From assembly GCA_034336665.1 (NCBI GenBank), contig CM067564.1, forward strand, positions 44,002,451-44,066,450: a stretch of 64,000 nt of DNA, read 5' to 3'. The notes under the pieces were generated by a model. That model was not told where the DNA came from. It was given only the letters and a program-made list of their open reading frames with translations, and did not search any database. A program made the translations under genes and the position numbers. The DNA comes from Luscinia megarhynchos (lineage: Eukaryota > Chordata > Aves > Passeriformes > Turdidae). Below, piece after piece: positions 35,242 through 47,494 of the stretch (positions within the stretch are counted from its first letter, which is position 1; the number at the start of each line of letters is the position of its first letter).

Positions 35242-35247
35242 CCCCTG

Positions 35248-35607
35248 TGAGCTTGGCATGAGCTCTGAGGCCAGGAGAGCAGAGAGCAGGGCTGGGTTTG
35301 TGCCTGGGCTGGGTCTGACTTGTCCTCCCAGAGCTCTGAGTTGTTGGGATGGGACGTGGAGCACGTTCCAAAGCACAGCACAACCTCGGCTCAGGTTATC
35401 TGTGTGTGTGTGACCTCCAGGGGCATGGCAGCTCCAGCCTGTGACTCACCCAGCCTTTCCCCACTGCTGCTGTAACTCAGAAGATGGTGAAACCTTCAGG
35501 CATGTGAGAGATGCCAGGATTTAAGAGCATGTGAATGAATCCAGGGCTCTTTTTGAGCTTGGGAAAGCAGGGTAGGCTTGCTGTGATCTCATTGCCTCTG
35601 CCTGCTG
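35248..35607. other. Intron sequence between LTR and CR1
   Basis: Unique DNA with a short (TG)n run near 35400-35412. No gene. Confidence 0.55.
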
Positions 35608-35850
35608 CCACTGAGTGAGGACAAGGGGGAATGGCTTGCAGCTGGGAGAGAGGAGGTTTAGATTAGATATTAGGGAAAAAATCATTATTGGAAGGGTGGT
35701 GGTGAGGCCCTGGCAGAGGTTTCCCATCCCTGGAAGTGCTCAAGGCCAGCTTGGAGCAACCTGGGATAGTGGAAGGGGTCCCTGCTCATGGCAGGGGGTG
35801 GAATGAAATGATCTTCAACACACTCCTAATCCAAACCATTCTGTGATCTT
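35608..35850 (+). mobile_element. CR1 LINE 3'-end fragment
   Basis: GGTTTAGATTAGATATTAGG, CATCCCTGGAAGTGCTCAAG, GGAGCAACCTGGGATAGTGG and ATCCAAACCATTCTGTGATC give the + strand CR1 tail. A second tail-like GATTCTGTGATTTTT follows at 35879. Confidence 0.9.
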
Positions 35851-38085
35851 AGTGGTGGGAGTCAATCTTACCTAAGTGATTCTGTGATTTTTATCATGGT
35901 AAAGCTCCTGGCCAGCACAGGGACACACAACAAAGCATGCAGAGCAGAAATGTCTATCAAACTCCTGCCCTCCATCTGGGATTTCCCTCCCTGCTGGGTG
36001 CCCTGGGACCTGCTGTAATCACTGAGGATGCTCCTGGCTGTGACTTGCCCTCCCTGTCAGGCCTTTAGGATTCATCAGCACTCTCTGAACACTCCTGCTG
36101 GATCCCTTCGTGCTCCCTCTGGCACTCCCCATGGCCTTTTAGGCAGCTATTGAGTTGAAGGTGGAATATCCTGCTGCCATGGGGTGATGGAGCTCACTGC
36201 AAGGGTCAGTGCATCCAGGCTTCCCTTGATCCTGCTGCTGACATTGGATTTCTCATCAGGCTGCTCATCCCTGCAGCACAGGGCACAGGGAGGGTCCATC
36301 CCCCAGGCTGGGTGCTGCCTGTCCCTCCCTTGGAGCTGAGGGAAGAGCTCCAGAAACCCTCCAGTGCTGCAGCAAGGGAGATCCTGCTGGCTGGAAACTC
36401 CGTGAAGAAAATCCAAGCTGTGATCAGAAAGCTGTCACATCAGTGTTTTGATTTGAAATAACTGGAGGTATAACTCATGCCAGAAAAACCCCAAAACACT
36501 TTTATTTTTTGGGCCCTGCAGCAGCTCTTTTGCCCATTAAACAACAGTGGCAGCCACCACTGCAGCTCCCAAAGCTACTGAATGAGCAGATCCCTCTCTT
36601 TGCTTTGTTCCTGCTGTGTGAGAAGCAGGTGGTGCCAAGGTGTTTGAGAGTCTCAGCTCCAAGGAGGACTTTGATCAGAAGGAATCATGTAATCTGTGAG
36701 TGACAGGAGTAATTGTGACACTGATTGAGCTGTGGTGGCTCCACTCACAAGACTTTTGTCTCTGCACTTGGGATGAGTGGCAGATAAAAGATCTGCTTCC
36801 TGGTTCTGTGCCATGAGAGAAGGAGAAATGATGTGGGAGGGAAGAACTGAGCTCTCAATCTCTTCATTCATTTTCTTCTGCACTCAGTATTGGGATGATG
36901 AAAACTGCTCCTCTTGGAAGGAACATTCCAGCTGAGGAATGATGCTGGCACAGAGAAGGGTCAGAAGCTCCCTCTATTTTTGACCATCTTCCCCAGAGAT
37001 GGTAACCAGAAGCAGAGGGAGAAAAGCAGTTCTGGCCAACAATGCTGTCAACAAACCCCTGCCTTGGCTCTCTGGCTGGAGAGCTCAGAATGAGGTGAAG
37101 AATTGTAGTAATGTTTATTTTACAGAAGACAAGCTCTAAGCTGGATGTATTGTGGTGTTATGGCTGACAGCAATCAGGGGTTGTTTTTTTCTCCATAAAA
37201 TAAGAAAATAGCCACCCAATCTCCAGCTTCATTTTAACCTGAAAAATGTTGGTGGCTTGGCAATGGTTTGAAAAAGGATTTCTGGATGAAAACCTAATGA
37301 ATGGCTCAGAAGTTGATTAAGAAGGAGGGGAGATGCTAAGCCAAAATTTTCTAGCTAGGAATAGTGATTTATTACCCAGCTATCTTTGCAAATGACAAAA
37401 TAACTAATTAGATACAATTCCTCATCAGAACTTTAAGCTACCAGGGGTGTAAGATGGAAGGTTTTATGTACAAGTCATGGTCTCAAATTCTGATTTGAAT
37501 GTAGCAGGGTGTGTATTGAGAGTTAGTCAAACACACTGAGGCACTGGGAAAGGCTTAATAAGATTCTGCAATTCTCACCCCCTGTAGCTTGTTGTTTTCT
37601 GATGAAGGATTTGAAAAGGGCATTTTGGAAAGATGTTTTATATGGTAGTAGTCTTTTCCCATAAAGCATCAGCCATAATAATTATTTTTTAAATCCAGAT
37701 CCTGAGGCACAGAGAGATTAAATGACTTTCTCAAGGTCAGACAGTGAGTCAGAGGCAGAACCAGGGAGTGAAGGCGAGTTTTGATTCAGGGGCTGTGGGA
37801 CATCCTCAAGTAACCTTCACTCAGATCTCCAGGGCTGGCTGCACTCAATCTTTCTGGGTCTGATATCCCAGCATCTCCTATCCCAGTCAGGAGGATTTCA
37901 ACCCTGGAAGTGGATAATCCCAACCACTTCTGGATTTGTCTTTGGAATCAGCATGACCTTCATGAAGCTGCTGATGAGCACGTTGTCCCTGGTGGGTGAA
38001 CTCCCCAGGGATCATTGGGGTGATGAATGGCTTCTTCAGTGGCCTCTCAGTACTTAAAGGGGACTTTTAAAGAAGGGGAGAGTGA
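35851..38085. other. Intron sequence without genes
   Basis: About 2.2 kb without a repeat that I recognise. An AT-rich stretch lies at 37120-37480 and 37660-37700. No supported gene. Confidence 0.6.
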
Positions 38086-38110
38086 TTTTTTTTTTTTTTT
38101 TTTTTTTTTT
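38086..38110. repeat. Poly(T) tract, 25 bases
   Basis: An uninterrupted run of T, immediately followed by the start of a + strand CR1 fragment. Confidence 0.97.
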
Positions 38111-38116
38111 GCATGG

Positions 38117-38392
38117 GCAGATGGTGATAGAATAGCAGGGAATGGTTTCATGCTGGCAGAGGGCATCTTTGGATTAGATGTTAGGATGAAATTCTTTATT
38201 CAGAGGGTGGTGAGGCCCTGGAACAAGTTTCTCAAAGAAGTTGTGGATATCCCATCCCTGGAAGTGTTCAAGGCCAGGTTGGATGGGGCTTGGAGCAATC
38301 TGGGATAGTGGAAGGTGTCCCTGGCATGCCCATGGCTGGAACTGGATGATTTCTAAGGTTCCTTCCAACCCAAACCTTTCTGTGATTCATGT
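38117..38392 (+). mobile_element. CR1 LINE 3'-end fragment
   Basis: TTGGATTAGATGTTAGGATG, CATCCCTGGAAGTGTTCAAG, GGATGGGGCTTGGAGCAATC and TTCCAACCCAAACCTTTCTG, ending in GTGATTCATG. This is one of the best preserved tails in the window. The overlapping frame at 38027-38308 is translated repeat. Confidence 0.93.
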
Positions 38393-39242
38393 CTGGCTGT
38401 GCTGTCACTCAGTAAAGTGGAAGCTGTGGGAATGGATCAGGCAGAGGCTTTCCTGCATGGCTTTCTAGTGAAAAAATACCTGTCCTCAATTTCAAATCCC
38501 CCCTGGATGACACTCAGAGCCTTCCCTGGGGTCCCCTGGAGATGGGAACCTCGAAGTGCTGTGACATTTCTGCCTGTAAGGACACGTGTGGTGCTGGATC
38601 TTGCACTGCTGCTGCTGCTGGCCAGTGCAGGGGAGGGGTTTACATTCTTTTTGCAAATCTCTCTGCTCAGCCAAGTTCAGCAGCAGCAGCTCCCAGGGGA
38701 CACATGAACTGGAGGAGCTGTTGGCTCGCTCGGTGGAGTGGAATAAGTCAACTGCTGCATTCCTCTCTGGACATTGTTTGTGTCTCCAGATATCTCCTGG
38801 TGAATTATTAGCTATGGAGAAGACTTATTGCCAAGATATTTGGCTCAGTTTAGTCTCCTGGTCACTGCAGGTTTCTTTCCAAATACATTTTGTTGTGAGT
38901 GGCTCGAGTGCTGCTCCTCCTGACATTTCCCCCCAGCTTCTCCCCTGCACTCTGGTGGTTCTTGCTGTCAGGAAGTTATCCCTCATGCTCAGGCTACTTC
39001 TTATCACTCTGTCACTTTTTCAACTCCTTGGGCTAATAGTTCTCCCAGCACAAGAGCTGTGTCTCTGTGTCCTTTTGCCCTGGTGTCCCCAGGGAGCCTC
39101 TTCTTGCACCAAAAGAGGATCAGACTCGATGACTTTACAGGTCTTTTTCTGCCCTCATGGTCTGGCCACTCAGTCTCAGAGATTCTGGGTCTGACCTGCA
39201 ATGAACTCTGGCAGGATGAGCAAAATAATGGATTTTATAAAA
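38393..39242. other. Intron sequence without genes
   Basis: A short (CTG)n-like run lies at 38605-38622. Segments at 38890-39000 and 39085-39160 faintly recall old CR1 but are too diverged to call. The 202-codon frame at 38586-39194 is not supported as a gene. Confidence 0.55.
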
Positions 39243-39500
39243 CAGGATCATGGAATCATTTAGGTTGCAAAAACCCCTTAAGATCATCAAGTGCAATCAT
39301 TTCCTCAGCACTGCCAAGGCCACCACTACACACTGTCCCCAAATGCCACATCCCCAGGAGCTTTTAAATCCCTCCAGGATTTTTTAAATCTCCCCACCCC
39401 TGGCCTGTTCCCAGGCTTGACAACTCTTTCCATGAATTTTTTTTCCCTAATACCCAACCTCAACCTTCCCTGGTGCAACTTGAGGCCATTTCCTCAAGTA
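39243..39500 (-). mobile_element. CR1 LINE 3'-end fragment, second subfamily
   Basis: GGATCATGGAATCATTTAGG, CTTAAGATCATCAAGTGCAA, GGCTTGACAACTCTTTCCAT and GGTGCAACTTGAGGCCATTT, the minus-strand tail of the AAGACCTC-type subfamily, with several substitutions. Confidence 0.87.
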
Positions 39501-40799
39501 AGCAATGAAGATATCAGAGTCCATAAATCCCAGGGGTTTAGACATTCTCATAAACATGAGAATTGCATCCATGAAGGCATGAAATGGCCTTTTCTGTCCT
39601 GGATGTGCATTATTTCTGGGGACATGGAGAAAGCCTGAGTTATTCCAGCACTGAAACAGTTTCTCAGATTTGCAGTGAGGTTTTCTAAGGATGTGAAGAA
39701 ACAGGGAAGAGAAGGCAGGGAAAAAACAATGCAAGAAAGATGGTTTTTGATGCTCATCCAAGGAACCAGGAAAAGGCTGTGAAGGCCCTTTCTCCTCATA
39801 GCTTCAGTTCAGGGCTGGGGCACCACTGAAATCTTCCAGACACCCCATCCATTCAGGGCTCGTACAGGCAGCCATTCCATCCTGGCTCCAGATGTGCACA
39901 GATGTTGAGCAGAGCCTTGCTGAGTGCCATCATTTGGCATCAGCAGCACTCTGCTGCATCCCCAGCCTCCCCTCCAGAGGACACCTCAGCAGCTGGACTG
40001 GAGAGGAGAGCAGCACTGCTCAGTGCTGATTAAGCACTAATGTAATTAATTGCCTCTTACCATCCCTGCATTACCAACAACGTCAGCGTGTCAGTAACTA
40101 TTTACAATATAAGTTACACAAATGTCATTTTGCTACACTGAACACTTCATATCTTGCAATTCTCTGCCACAGTAATAAAATCAGTCAGCCAGTCGGAAGG
40201 GAAACACACCCAGGAGATATCATTATTAATGGCACTGGGCCAGGCTTTCCACGAGCTGAGTGGGAGGCAGAGGGGCAGAGAGGAGCTCATTCCTGCCTTG
40301 AGATGCCCTCAGGTCTCTGCCTGGAATCACTTTGAATCCAGCTGAATGAGGGCTCAGTTATCCAGTCAGCAAAGTTTGGGATGGTTTGTTAATTATCTCC
40401 TCGTAGTTAACATCAACCCAGTGTGTTATCCGCTGCACAATTTGGTTTTAAAGGCCTCAAATAGTTTATCTTGTCTTGAATTGATTGTTTCCTGCAGTAA
40501 AAGATCTTTTCCCTGTGCTTCCTGCTTAACATCCTGAACCCTGAGCATCCCAAAGCCCCTTTGCCTCGTGAGCTGGGGATTCTGCACTGGTGCTGAATGA
40601 AGGTGGCTCTGGTGCCCTGGTGCTTTGTTTTAAAGTCATAAATTAGTAGGTGGATTGGATCTTGGCATCCCTAATTGGTCATTTGCAAGGAGAGCTGATC
40701 TCTGACATGGTAGCTCAGCTTCATCGTGGCTTTGCAGCTCTTAGAGGGCTTAGAAAAAAGGGAGAAAGTGACTTTATCCACAGGGTAAATCCAGAGAGT
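39501..40799. other. Intron sequence with a candidate conserved block
   Basis: Unique DNA. 40020-40215 is AT-rich with ATGTAATTAATTGCC and TATTTACAATATAAG, a homeodomain-like texture that may be conserved; this is a visual impression. No gene. Confidence 0.45.
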
Positions 40800-41064
40800 G
40801 AGGTGGAACAGTTTTAAACTAAGAGGAGAGGCTGAGATCAGTTGTTAGGAGGAAATTTTTCCCTGTGAGGGTGCTGAGCCCTGGCACAGGGTGCCCAGGG
40901 AAGCTGTGGCTGCCCCTGGATCCCTGGCAGTGCCCAAGGCCAGGCTGGATGGGGCTGGGAGCAATTTGGGATAGTGGAAATGTCCCTGCCATGGAAATGG
41001 GGCTGGAACTGGGTGATGTTTAAGGTCCAACCCAAACCATTCTGGGATTCTATGATTCATGGGG
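40800..41064 (+). mobile_element. CR1 LINE 3'-end fragment
   Basis: AGTTGTTAGGAGGAAATTTT, TGGCACAGGGTGCCCAGGGA, AGCTGTGGCTGCCCCTGGAT and CCAACCCAAACCATTCTGGG, ending in ATTCTATGATTCATG. The tail is well preserved. Confidence 0.93.
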
Positions 41065-41839
41065 GTGTGAAGACACAATGAAGGTGCCCAAATCTCATTG
41101 TTCTAAGGCAGAATATGCTGAAATATCCTAAAAGTCTTCCATGAAGGTGCAGCTCCCAGTGACAGCAGTGCAAAAATTCCTGCTGGTTTTCCTGGGACCC
41201 TCACAGATCCCAAAAGGAATTTTTATATCCTGTTGTCTTGTCTGATGAGAAGAAAGACTTTTCACAGTGCCACCTTTACATGGGTTGCTCTGTTGACATT
41301 GATATTCCAGAAAGGCCCAGCTTTGCAAAACTGGATATAATAATTTCCTGCTGCTGCCCCTTTATTTTCCTCTGCCAGATCCCAAACCTCTCCATGTCTG
41401 CCACATCAGGATCTAGGAATATTTGTGAAGGTGTCTGAGACCCATCTGTATGAGTCTTTATGCAAGCAAAGAGTGTGACAGCATTTGAAGGTATTTTGTT
41501 GTGGTTTCAGATCTAACAGCAGCCATGGCAAATTCACATTAGTCTGTTAAAAAGGGAAAAAAAAACACGTAGGAAAAAGAAAAAAATCCCAGCACTTGAT
41601 GGATTAAATAGTGCATTGATTGCCTAGAGCATTGGAGGTCTGGGTGGGATAAAAATGCACGTGCCCATCTGGCACACAGCAAATATTGAAATCAGTGGAA
41701 TTACACGAAACGTAGAATTTGCCCCCTCCATCCCCACTTTTCACTGCCACAAAGGCAGAGCAGCCATGAATCATGTACAGAACAGGGAAATGTGGAGCCT
41801 GGCACAGGTGCCTGGGCTCCTTGAGTTCTTGCAGAAGAA

Positions 41840-42060
41840 CTGATGAGCAGAAGTGGCTGCAGAGAGAAATCTCAAAGGGTTCGAATCAAGCAGAAGTGTC
41901 AGTCAAGTAGCCCGACAATGCCTGGAAATCAGCGCTGAATTCTCCAGGAAGAGCTGCGAGGGGAAAATGATGCCATTTGTTTGCAATTCTAATACAATGA
42001 ACCGACAGATCACTTGCAAAGTGCTCCTGATGCAAATGTGAATAACGGGTGAGCACAGCC
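41840..42060. other. Candidate conserved noncoding block
   Basis: Repeat-free, with even base composition and more CpG than its surroundings: GGGTTCGAATC, AGCCCGACAA, AATCAGCGCTG and AACCGACAG within ~200 bp. Retained CpGs in an otherwise CpG-poor intron can mark unmethylated regulatory DNA. Inference only. Confidence 0.3.
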
Positions 42061-45000
42061 CAGGCGGGGAGCAGAGAGGGGATTGCATCCAGGCTTTGCT
42101 GCTGGAGTTTAAAAGTGCTTTGGTCAAGCTCAGATGGATCTGACATATCCATAAAGTCAAGTCCTGGGAGAACATATAAGTGAAAAATCTCAGTTTTTGC
42201 TGCTGAAAAGGAGGTTTTGGTAAAGAAGGGGTTGTTATGGAGTGGTGAAGTGTTTGGTAAAAACAGCAAACATGGACACAAGATATAAAGTCTGAATGGA
42301 GTAAAAATCACCTGGAAACTGAGACAAGTTTCCTGACAGACATTATTCCTCTGTTTTCCTTTCCTTCTGAGAAATCTAATTTTTAGCACTATTAGATTTT
42401 TGTTGTTGGGTTTTGGTGGCTTCTTTTTGGGGGTGGAGGGAGCAATTTCCACGGAAATTTAATAGAGATCAATTGTTCATTGTCTTTACTGTAAGAATTA
42501 GGGACTTTTGCAGGGAGTGAGTCACCTCTGGATGAAAAACTGCAAGTTTTAATTAATTTCAAATTATTATTTTCTTCACTTACACTAAGGAAAAGCAGAA
42601 CCTCTATCCTTCTTGTAGTCAGAAAAAATCAATTAGGCTGCCACAGGAAAATAGGTGATATGGGATGACCTGTTGGGGATCTGAATAAAACTTCTGAGCC
42701 AGCTGACCTCAAGGATTACCTGGGATTTGTGGTGTTTTTGGGAATTGTTCTGTGGACAAGGAACAAGCTGATTCTGAGGGTTACTGGTCTCTGCTTCTTC
42801 TGGAGTGTCACCTCTTCAGGCAGAGATGGGAATTGCTCAGAAACCTCTTCAGCACAGTGTCAGTCCTCAAGCACTTCTCTGTGAGAGGGGAGGTGTTCTG
42901 GAAGGTGAGGCTGGAAGCAGGAGAGTATAGGACAGAATTCCCACTGTGCAGAATTTGTCCCACAAATTGTGTGTGAAAAATACCAGATTACACCCTCAGG
43001 AGAAAACAGCCAGGGCTGGACTGCTGTGCCATCACACATCTGCTCATGTTCACTTCAGAGCCTGAAGGATCCATTGCCTTCACCCTTAAAGGACTATTGG
43101 GTAGCTGAGCAATGAATGGCCCAGAACATCTGTATTTTTCTTTCCTCCACCGTGCAAATATGTGTATTGTGACATTAAATCCAGGCTGGGGTGATGGGAA
43201 TGCTCTGCTGCTTTGGCACTGAGAAGCTCCATGGAAGAAGGGCAGGAAATTGGGTTCCCTGACCCTTCTTCTCTCCCTGGGATGATGCCTGAAAGATCAG
43301 AAATAATTTGTGTCAGGGCAGAGCTTTTGCTAATTATATATTTTTTAATGTAGATTTTTTTCTCTTTCTTCCTTATTATTTTTTTTTCTCTGTCTCCTTC
43401 TCCCATTGCTTTCTGCTTATTCCATGTTCCCTTTTCCCTAATGCTTCCTAAAGCAAAATAAGATGAACTTATGGTAAAACACAGTTTTTATTGTCTACGC
43501 TGAAATTTGTGCTATTCCAGGTGACCTTTTTTTGTCTGGACTGAGAGGTTAAATAAGAGGTAGAGCTGTCTTTTATCTTCACACTGGTGCTTGAAGTGCT
43601 GCCTGGTCAAGGTCAGTTTTAGGACCAGCCCAACCCACTGTGTACCCAAAAATGAAGAGTGTGAAGATGAACCAGCTTCATTTTCCCAGCTTCCAGTAGA
43701 TGAGTGTTATAAGGAATAGTTCTCAGGGAATTTTTTTTTTAAAGTCTTTGGGATTTGCCTCATGTTTTCATGAGAGGTGTCTCAGCATCCTTTGGAGCAT
43801 GGAGGTGGCTGCTGTCTCCTGGGAGGATGGAACTGCTCTCTCCCTTCCTTTTCTCCATGCTTCAGGATGGATGATGCTTTTATGATCCCTGAACATGAAA
43901 CTGAACCTCTCTGCTGGTCCAGAGAGGAGGAAAACAGAGGGGAAAGAGTGACTTTAGGGCTGTCTGGAGGGAAACTGGGAAGGCAGGAGTGTGCTTTTAA
44001 TTAATTCTTTCCATCACTTATGTTTCTGAGAGCACCTGCAAAATAGAGGAGCTGAACTGGATTCATTGTTGGCTCTTTTCAAGACAGAAAAGCCTTTGGC
44101 TATTTCATGGCTTTATATGAAGGGTAAACACTACACTGAGCTATTTGACAGCAGGACCTGGCTGCTGCTATCACCTCTTGTTCTCCTTCAGCTTTAAATT
44201 TACATTTTTATTTAAAGCTATTTTCTCTCCTTCCAGTAGATGGAAAACCTAGAGTTATCTCCAAGGTTATCACTGGCTGTCTCTTCCCAAGGTCTGCAGC
44301 ACAGGTAACTGGGGGAAAGTCAAGCAGCAGGGAGAATGTGAAGGGAGCTCAGACAGGCAGCAAACAGCCTCAGATTTGAGTAGGAGGAGAGTCCAATAAC
44401 CATGAGATGGAGCTTTGCCTTTGGAGCAAGTAAAGAATATTCCCTCTTCAGTCAGATCCTTTTTGCTCTTTCAGAAAAAGCAAACCAGCCCTGGGAGAAA
44501 GGGAGAGCCCAGGCTGTGGTTAATGCTCCAGATGTGAGGAGGACACAGAGAGGAGGAAGAGCTGCAGAATAACTTCTTGAGGAAAACTCACTGCTGCTGT
44601 CTCTGCTTGGATCTGGACTTGGAGGGGTGAAGTCAGTCCTGTCACAGACCTGCTGTGAGCCAGCAGCTCCCCCCTGTCTAGGTGACGTGGCAGGTGAACA
44701 ATCTCTTTCAAGCACTTGCTTTTATTCATGGGGATTGAGTCTTCCCTTTGAAACATCAAATCCCACAGTGGAATTATGGGTGGTGTACACAGGAGAAATC
44801 ATCTTTTCTGTCGCTGCTGAATTCCTCAGAACCAAGGAGGGGAAAAAAGAGGCTCCCAGGAGCAGTTCAACTTTTGTGGAGGCTTGATAAAACCATCCCT
44901 GCTTCTTGTTGGTTTTTATTTTCTTTTAACACTCTGTAATAGAGGGAAAGGATTTCCAGGGGCTGTTTCTGGCTAAGGTTCTGCTGGGGATGGCTTTGTG

Positions 45001-47455
45001 CTCTTTGTGCTTTTCCCCCTCTTCTCTGGTGTGCTACATGGCTCTTGCCTTCAAGCCTCCTTCTTTTTAATTTTTTTTTCCCCTAAGAAGAGACTTTTTT
45101 TTTTTCTTCTGCAGAGATAAACATGATGACTTTTTCATGAGCATAGAAAAGCTCAGAAGCACTTGCAAAGCCCCAGCTCTTGTTTGATTTATCCTTTGGA
45201 CAAACAAGGGACAGTTCATAACTGTCCATGGAGGGGAGAGATTTGATTGATTCCACCAGCAGCATTGCAAGAAGTTATGGTGGATTTGGGCTTTATTTGT
45301 CTTTATTTATTTATTTTTTAAAGTGGAAATATATAAGGGAGAATTATTGATTTCATTCTCCCAGAACTGTTCCATTAAACTTGTCTTCCACAGGTGTAAC
45401 TGTTTTCTGATTCACTTGATGGCCTCTCATCTTTAAGGGAAATTATTTCCCTCCACCACAGCATAAATTACACATCAGGCTGTTTTTAGGCAGTTTCAGG
45501 CTGGTTAGTTCAGAGCCAGCACTGCAAAAAGGAGGCAAATTGGGTTTTATTGGGGAACAACTTCCTTTCTCTCCCAGGCTGGCTGTTGTGCATGATAATG
45601 GAATTTACAATATGGAGTCAAACTTGGCTTGGCAGGCCTGGACAAATGTAATATCCCAACAGGATCCAAGGCAGCTTTGCTGTATTATTTACTCTTATTT
45701 ATTCTATTTTGAAGTGGAGGTGGCTCTTACTCAATATAAATCCCCACACTGTGCAGTGTGATAATGGATTTAGTCCTGTTGGGTGTGGAAAGGAGCCCCA
45801 GCCCACAGCAACATCCCAGTACTTGTGTGCTGCACCAGGCATTTCCAGAAATACTTCTCCCTCTTTTCAGTTCCTTGTCCTTCATGTGAGGCTGGAATAA
45901 CCCTGGGAACAGGGATCTGACTCACACCTTGCTCTTGGGAGCAGAGGAGACCACGAGAGGATTTTGTGAGGTCTCAGACCTTCACTTGGGTAACACAGAT
46001 CCAGAGCTTGCCCTGGGAAGGGCAGAGGAGGGTGACAGAAAATAGGAGGACACTTGTCCCTACTTTGCCAGTGGAGGTTCAAGGCTGAGAAAGCAGAAAA
46101 ATGGGCTCATGTTTGTCATGGGTGTGGATTTCAGAGGGGGAAACATCCCTCTGCCCATTTCCACCAGGTGGTTTCCTTCAAGAAAAAGCAGGAGAAACCT
46201 TAAAATTGATCTGCCATGTCCTTAAGTCTCTTTCTGCCCAATCTGGGTCCAGCTAAAAAGAGTGTCTGGTTGGCAGCCTGGCTTTGGGTCTTCTTTTTTC
46301 ATTTCCCAGTGCTGACAGCACAGGTGCCCATGAAGACTTGAAAAATCCATCAATTCTGCAATGAGTGCTGAAAGTGGATGTAGGCAGGGTTCAGATTTCA
46401 GCCCCTGGGCACAAACCTGTAGAAAGCTTGAAAATTAAATACTTCAGGGTTATAAGGAACTTACAGCTTGTAGGTAACTGCAGCTTTTAAATAATAATTT
46501 ATGCCTGTGCTTTTAGTCCTGTATTTTTTATCCTTTTGGTGTTTCCTCTCCCTCTGCACATCTTACTGGGGATGGAATGAAACCTGAGCTCAAAGGCAGA
46601 CAGAAAACTGGAGACAGAACATTACTCACCCCTGTTTTACAACTGACTGAACTTGAGAATTCATCTGTGTGACTGTAGGACACAAAATATTTCCTCTGAA
46701 TGCCTTAATCTCCATTTCTCACCAGCTGACAAAAATCAAGCAGAACCTGTATTCTCCACCTGGGAGGCCAGAAGGTTTCCAATAAATTCTGTGGTGTAGG
46801 GAAATGAGGGATGCAGAATCTTCCAGGGCTGGGTGTAACATCCAGTTAACAACACTGAACAAACTTCTGATTTCAGGGTTTTCCCTGTGCTATTGCCACC
46901 AAATTTCTCTGAAATGCCCTGACCTGGTGTTTAGGTTTATCTTTTTGGAAAATGAGGCAGTTCTGGTAACATGCATGTGACAAAGAGGGAATGTTGAGCT
47001 CTCCAGGATGCAGCAGAAAATCTGTACTGAAGGCATGGCTTTCTAACATTCATTAACATAATTTTGGGTTTTTTTGCTTGGTTTTGCCTGGGGTGTTTTG
47101 TTTTTTTTTTTGCTCATGAATGTGCTGGCCTAACCAAATAACCTCAACCTTGCAGCTGTGCATGAACTCTGAGAAATGCTGGAGTGATTATGCATGAACA
47201 TTAATTAATCCCCAGCATGGTGGAGCATGTTGGGTCTCAGGGTACTGGGGGGCAGTTATTCTCTTCCACTGCTTGCCTTGTGCATGAAACTGTAGAAAAA
47301 ACCCACAGCACTTAGAATTTTGTGAATTTTTTTTTTGCCTGTTCCCAGGAATTCATATTTAGATGGAGGTTTTCTCAATCAGGGACCACTTCCAGCAGTG
47401 TGCAATGCCTGGCACAATGGGACCCTGCTCTTGGTGGTGACCTCAAAATGTTGCC

Positions 47456-47494
47456 ATAATAATAATAATAACAATAATAACAATAATAATAATA
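47456..47494. repeat. (AAT)n microsatellite
   Basis: About 13 AAT or AAC units, with two AAC interruptions. Confidence 0.97.

Noticed and set aside
38890..39160. Possible old CR1 fragments
   Set aside because: Phrases such as CAGGAAGTTATCCCTCATGC and AGACTCGATGACTTTACAGG recall CR1, but the match is too short and diverged to call.
38586..39194. 202-codon open frame with many cysteines and leucines
   Set aside because: The composition comes from a CTG-rich run and a pyrimidine-rich stretch. No conserved pattern, and no exon signals.
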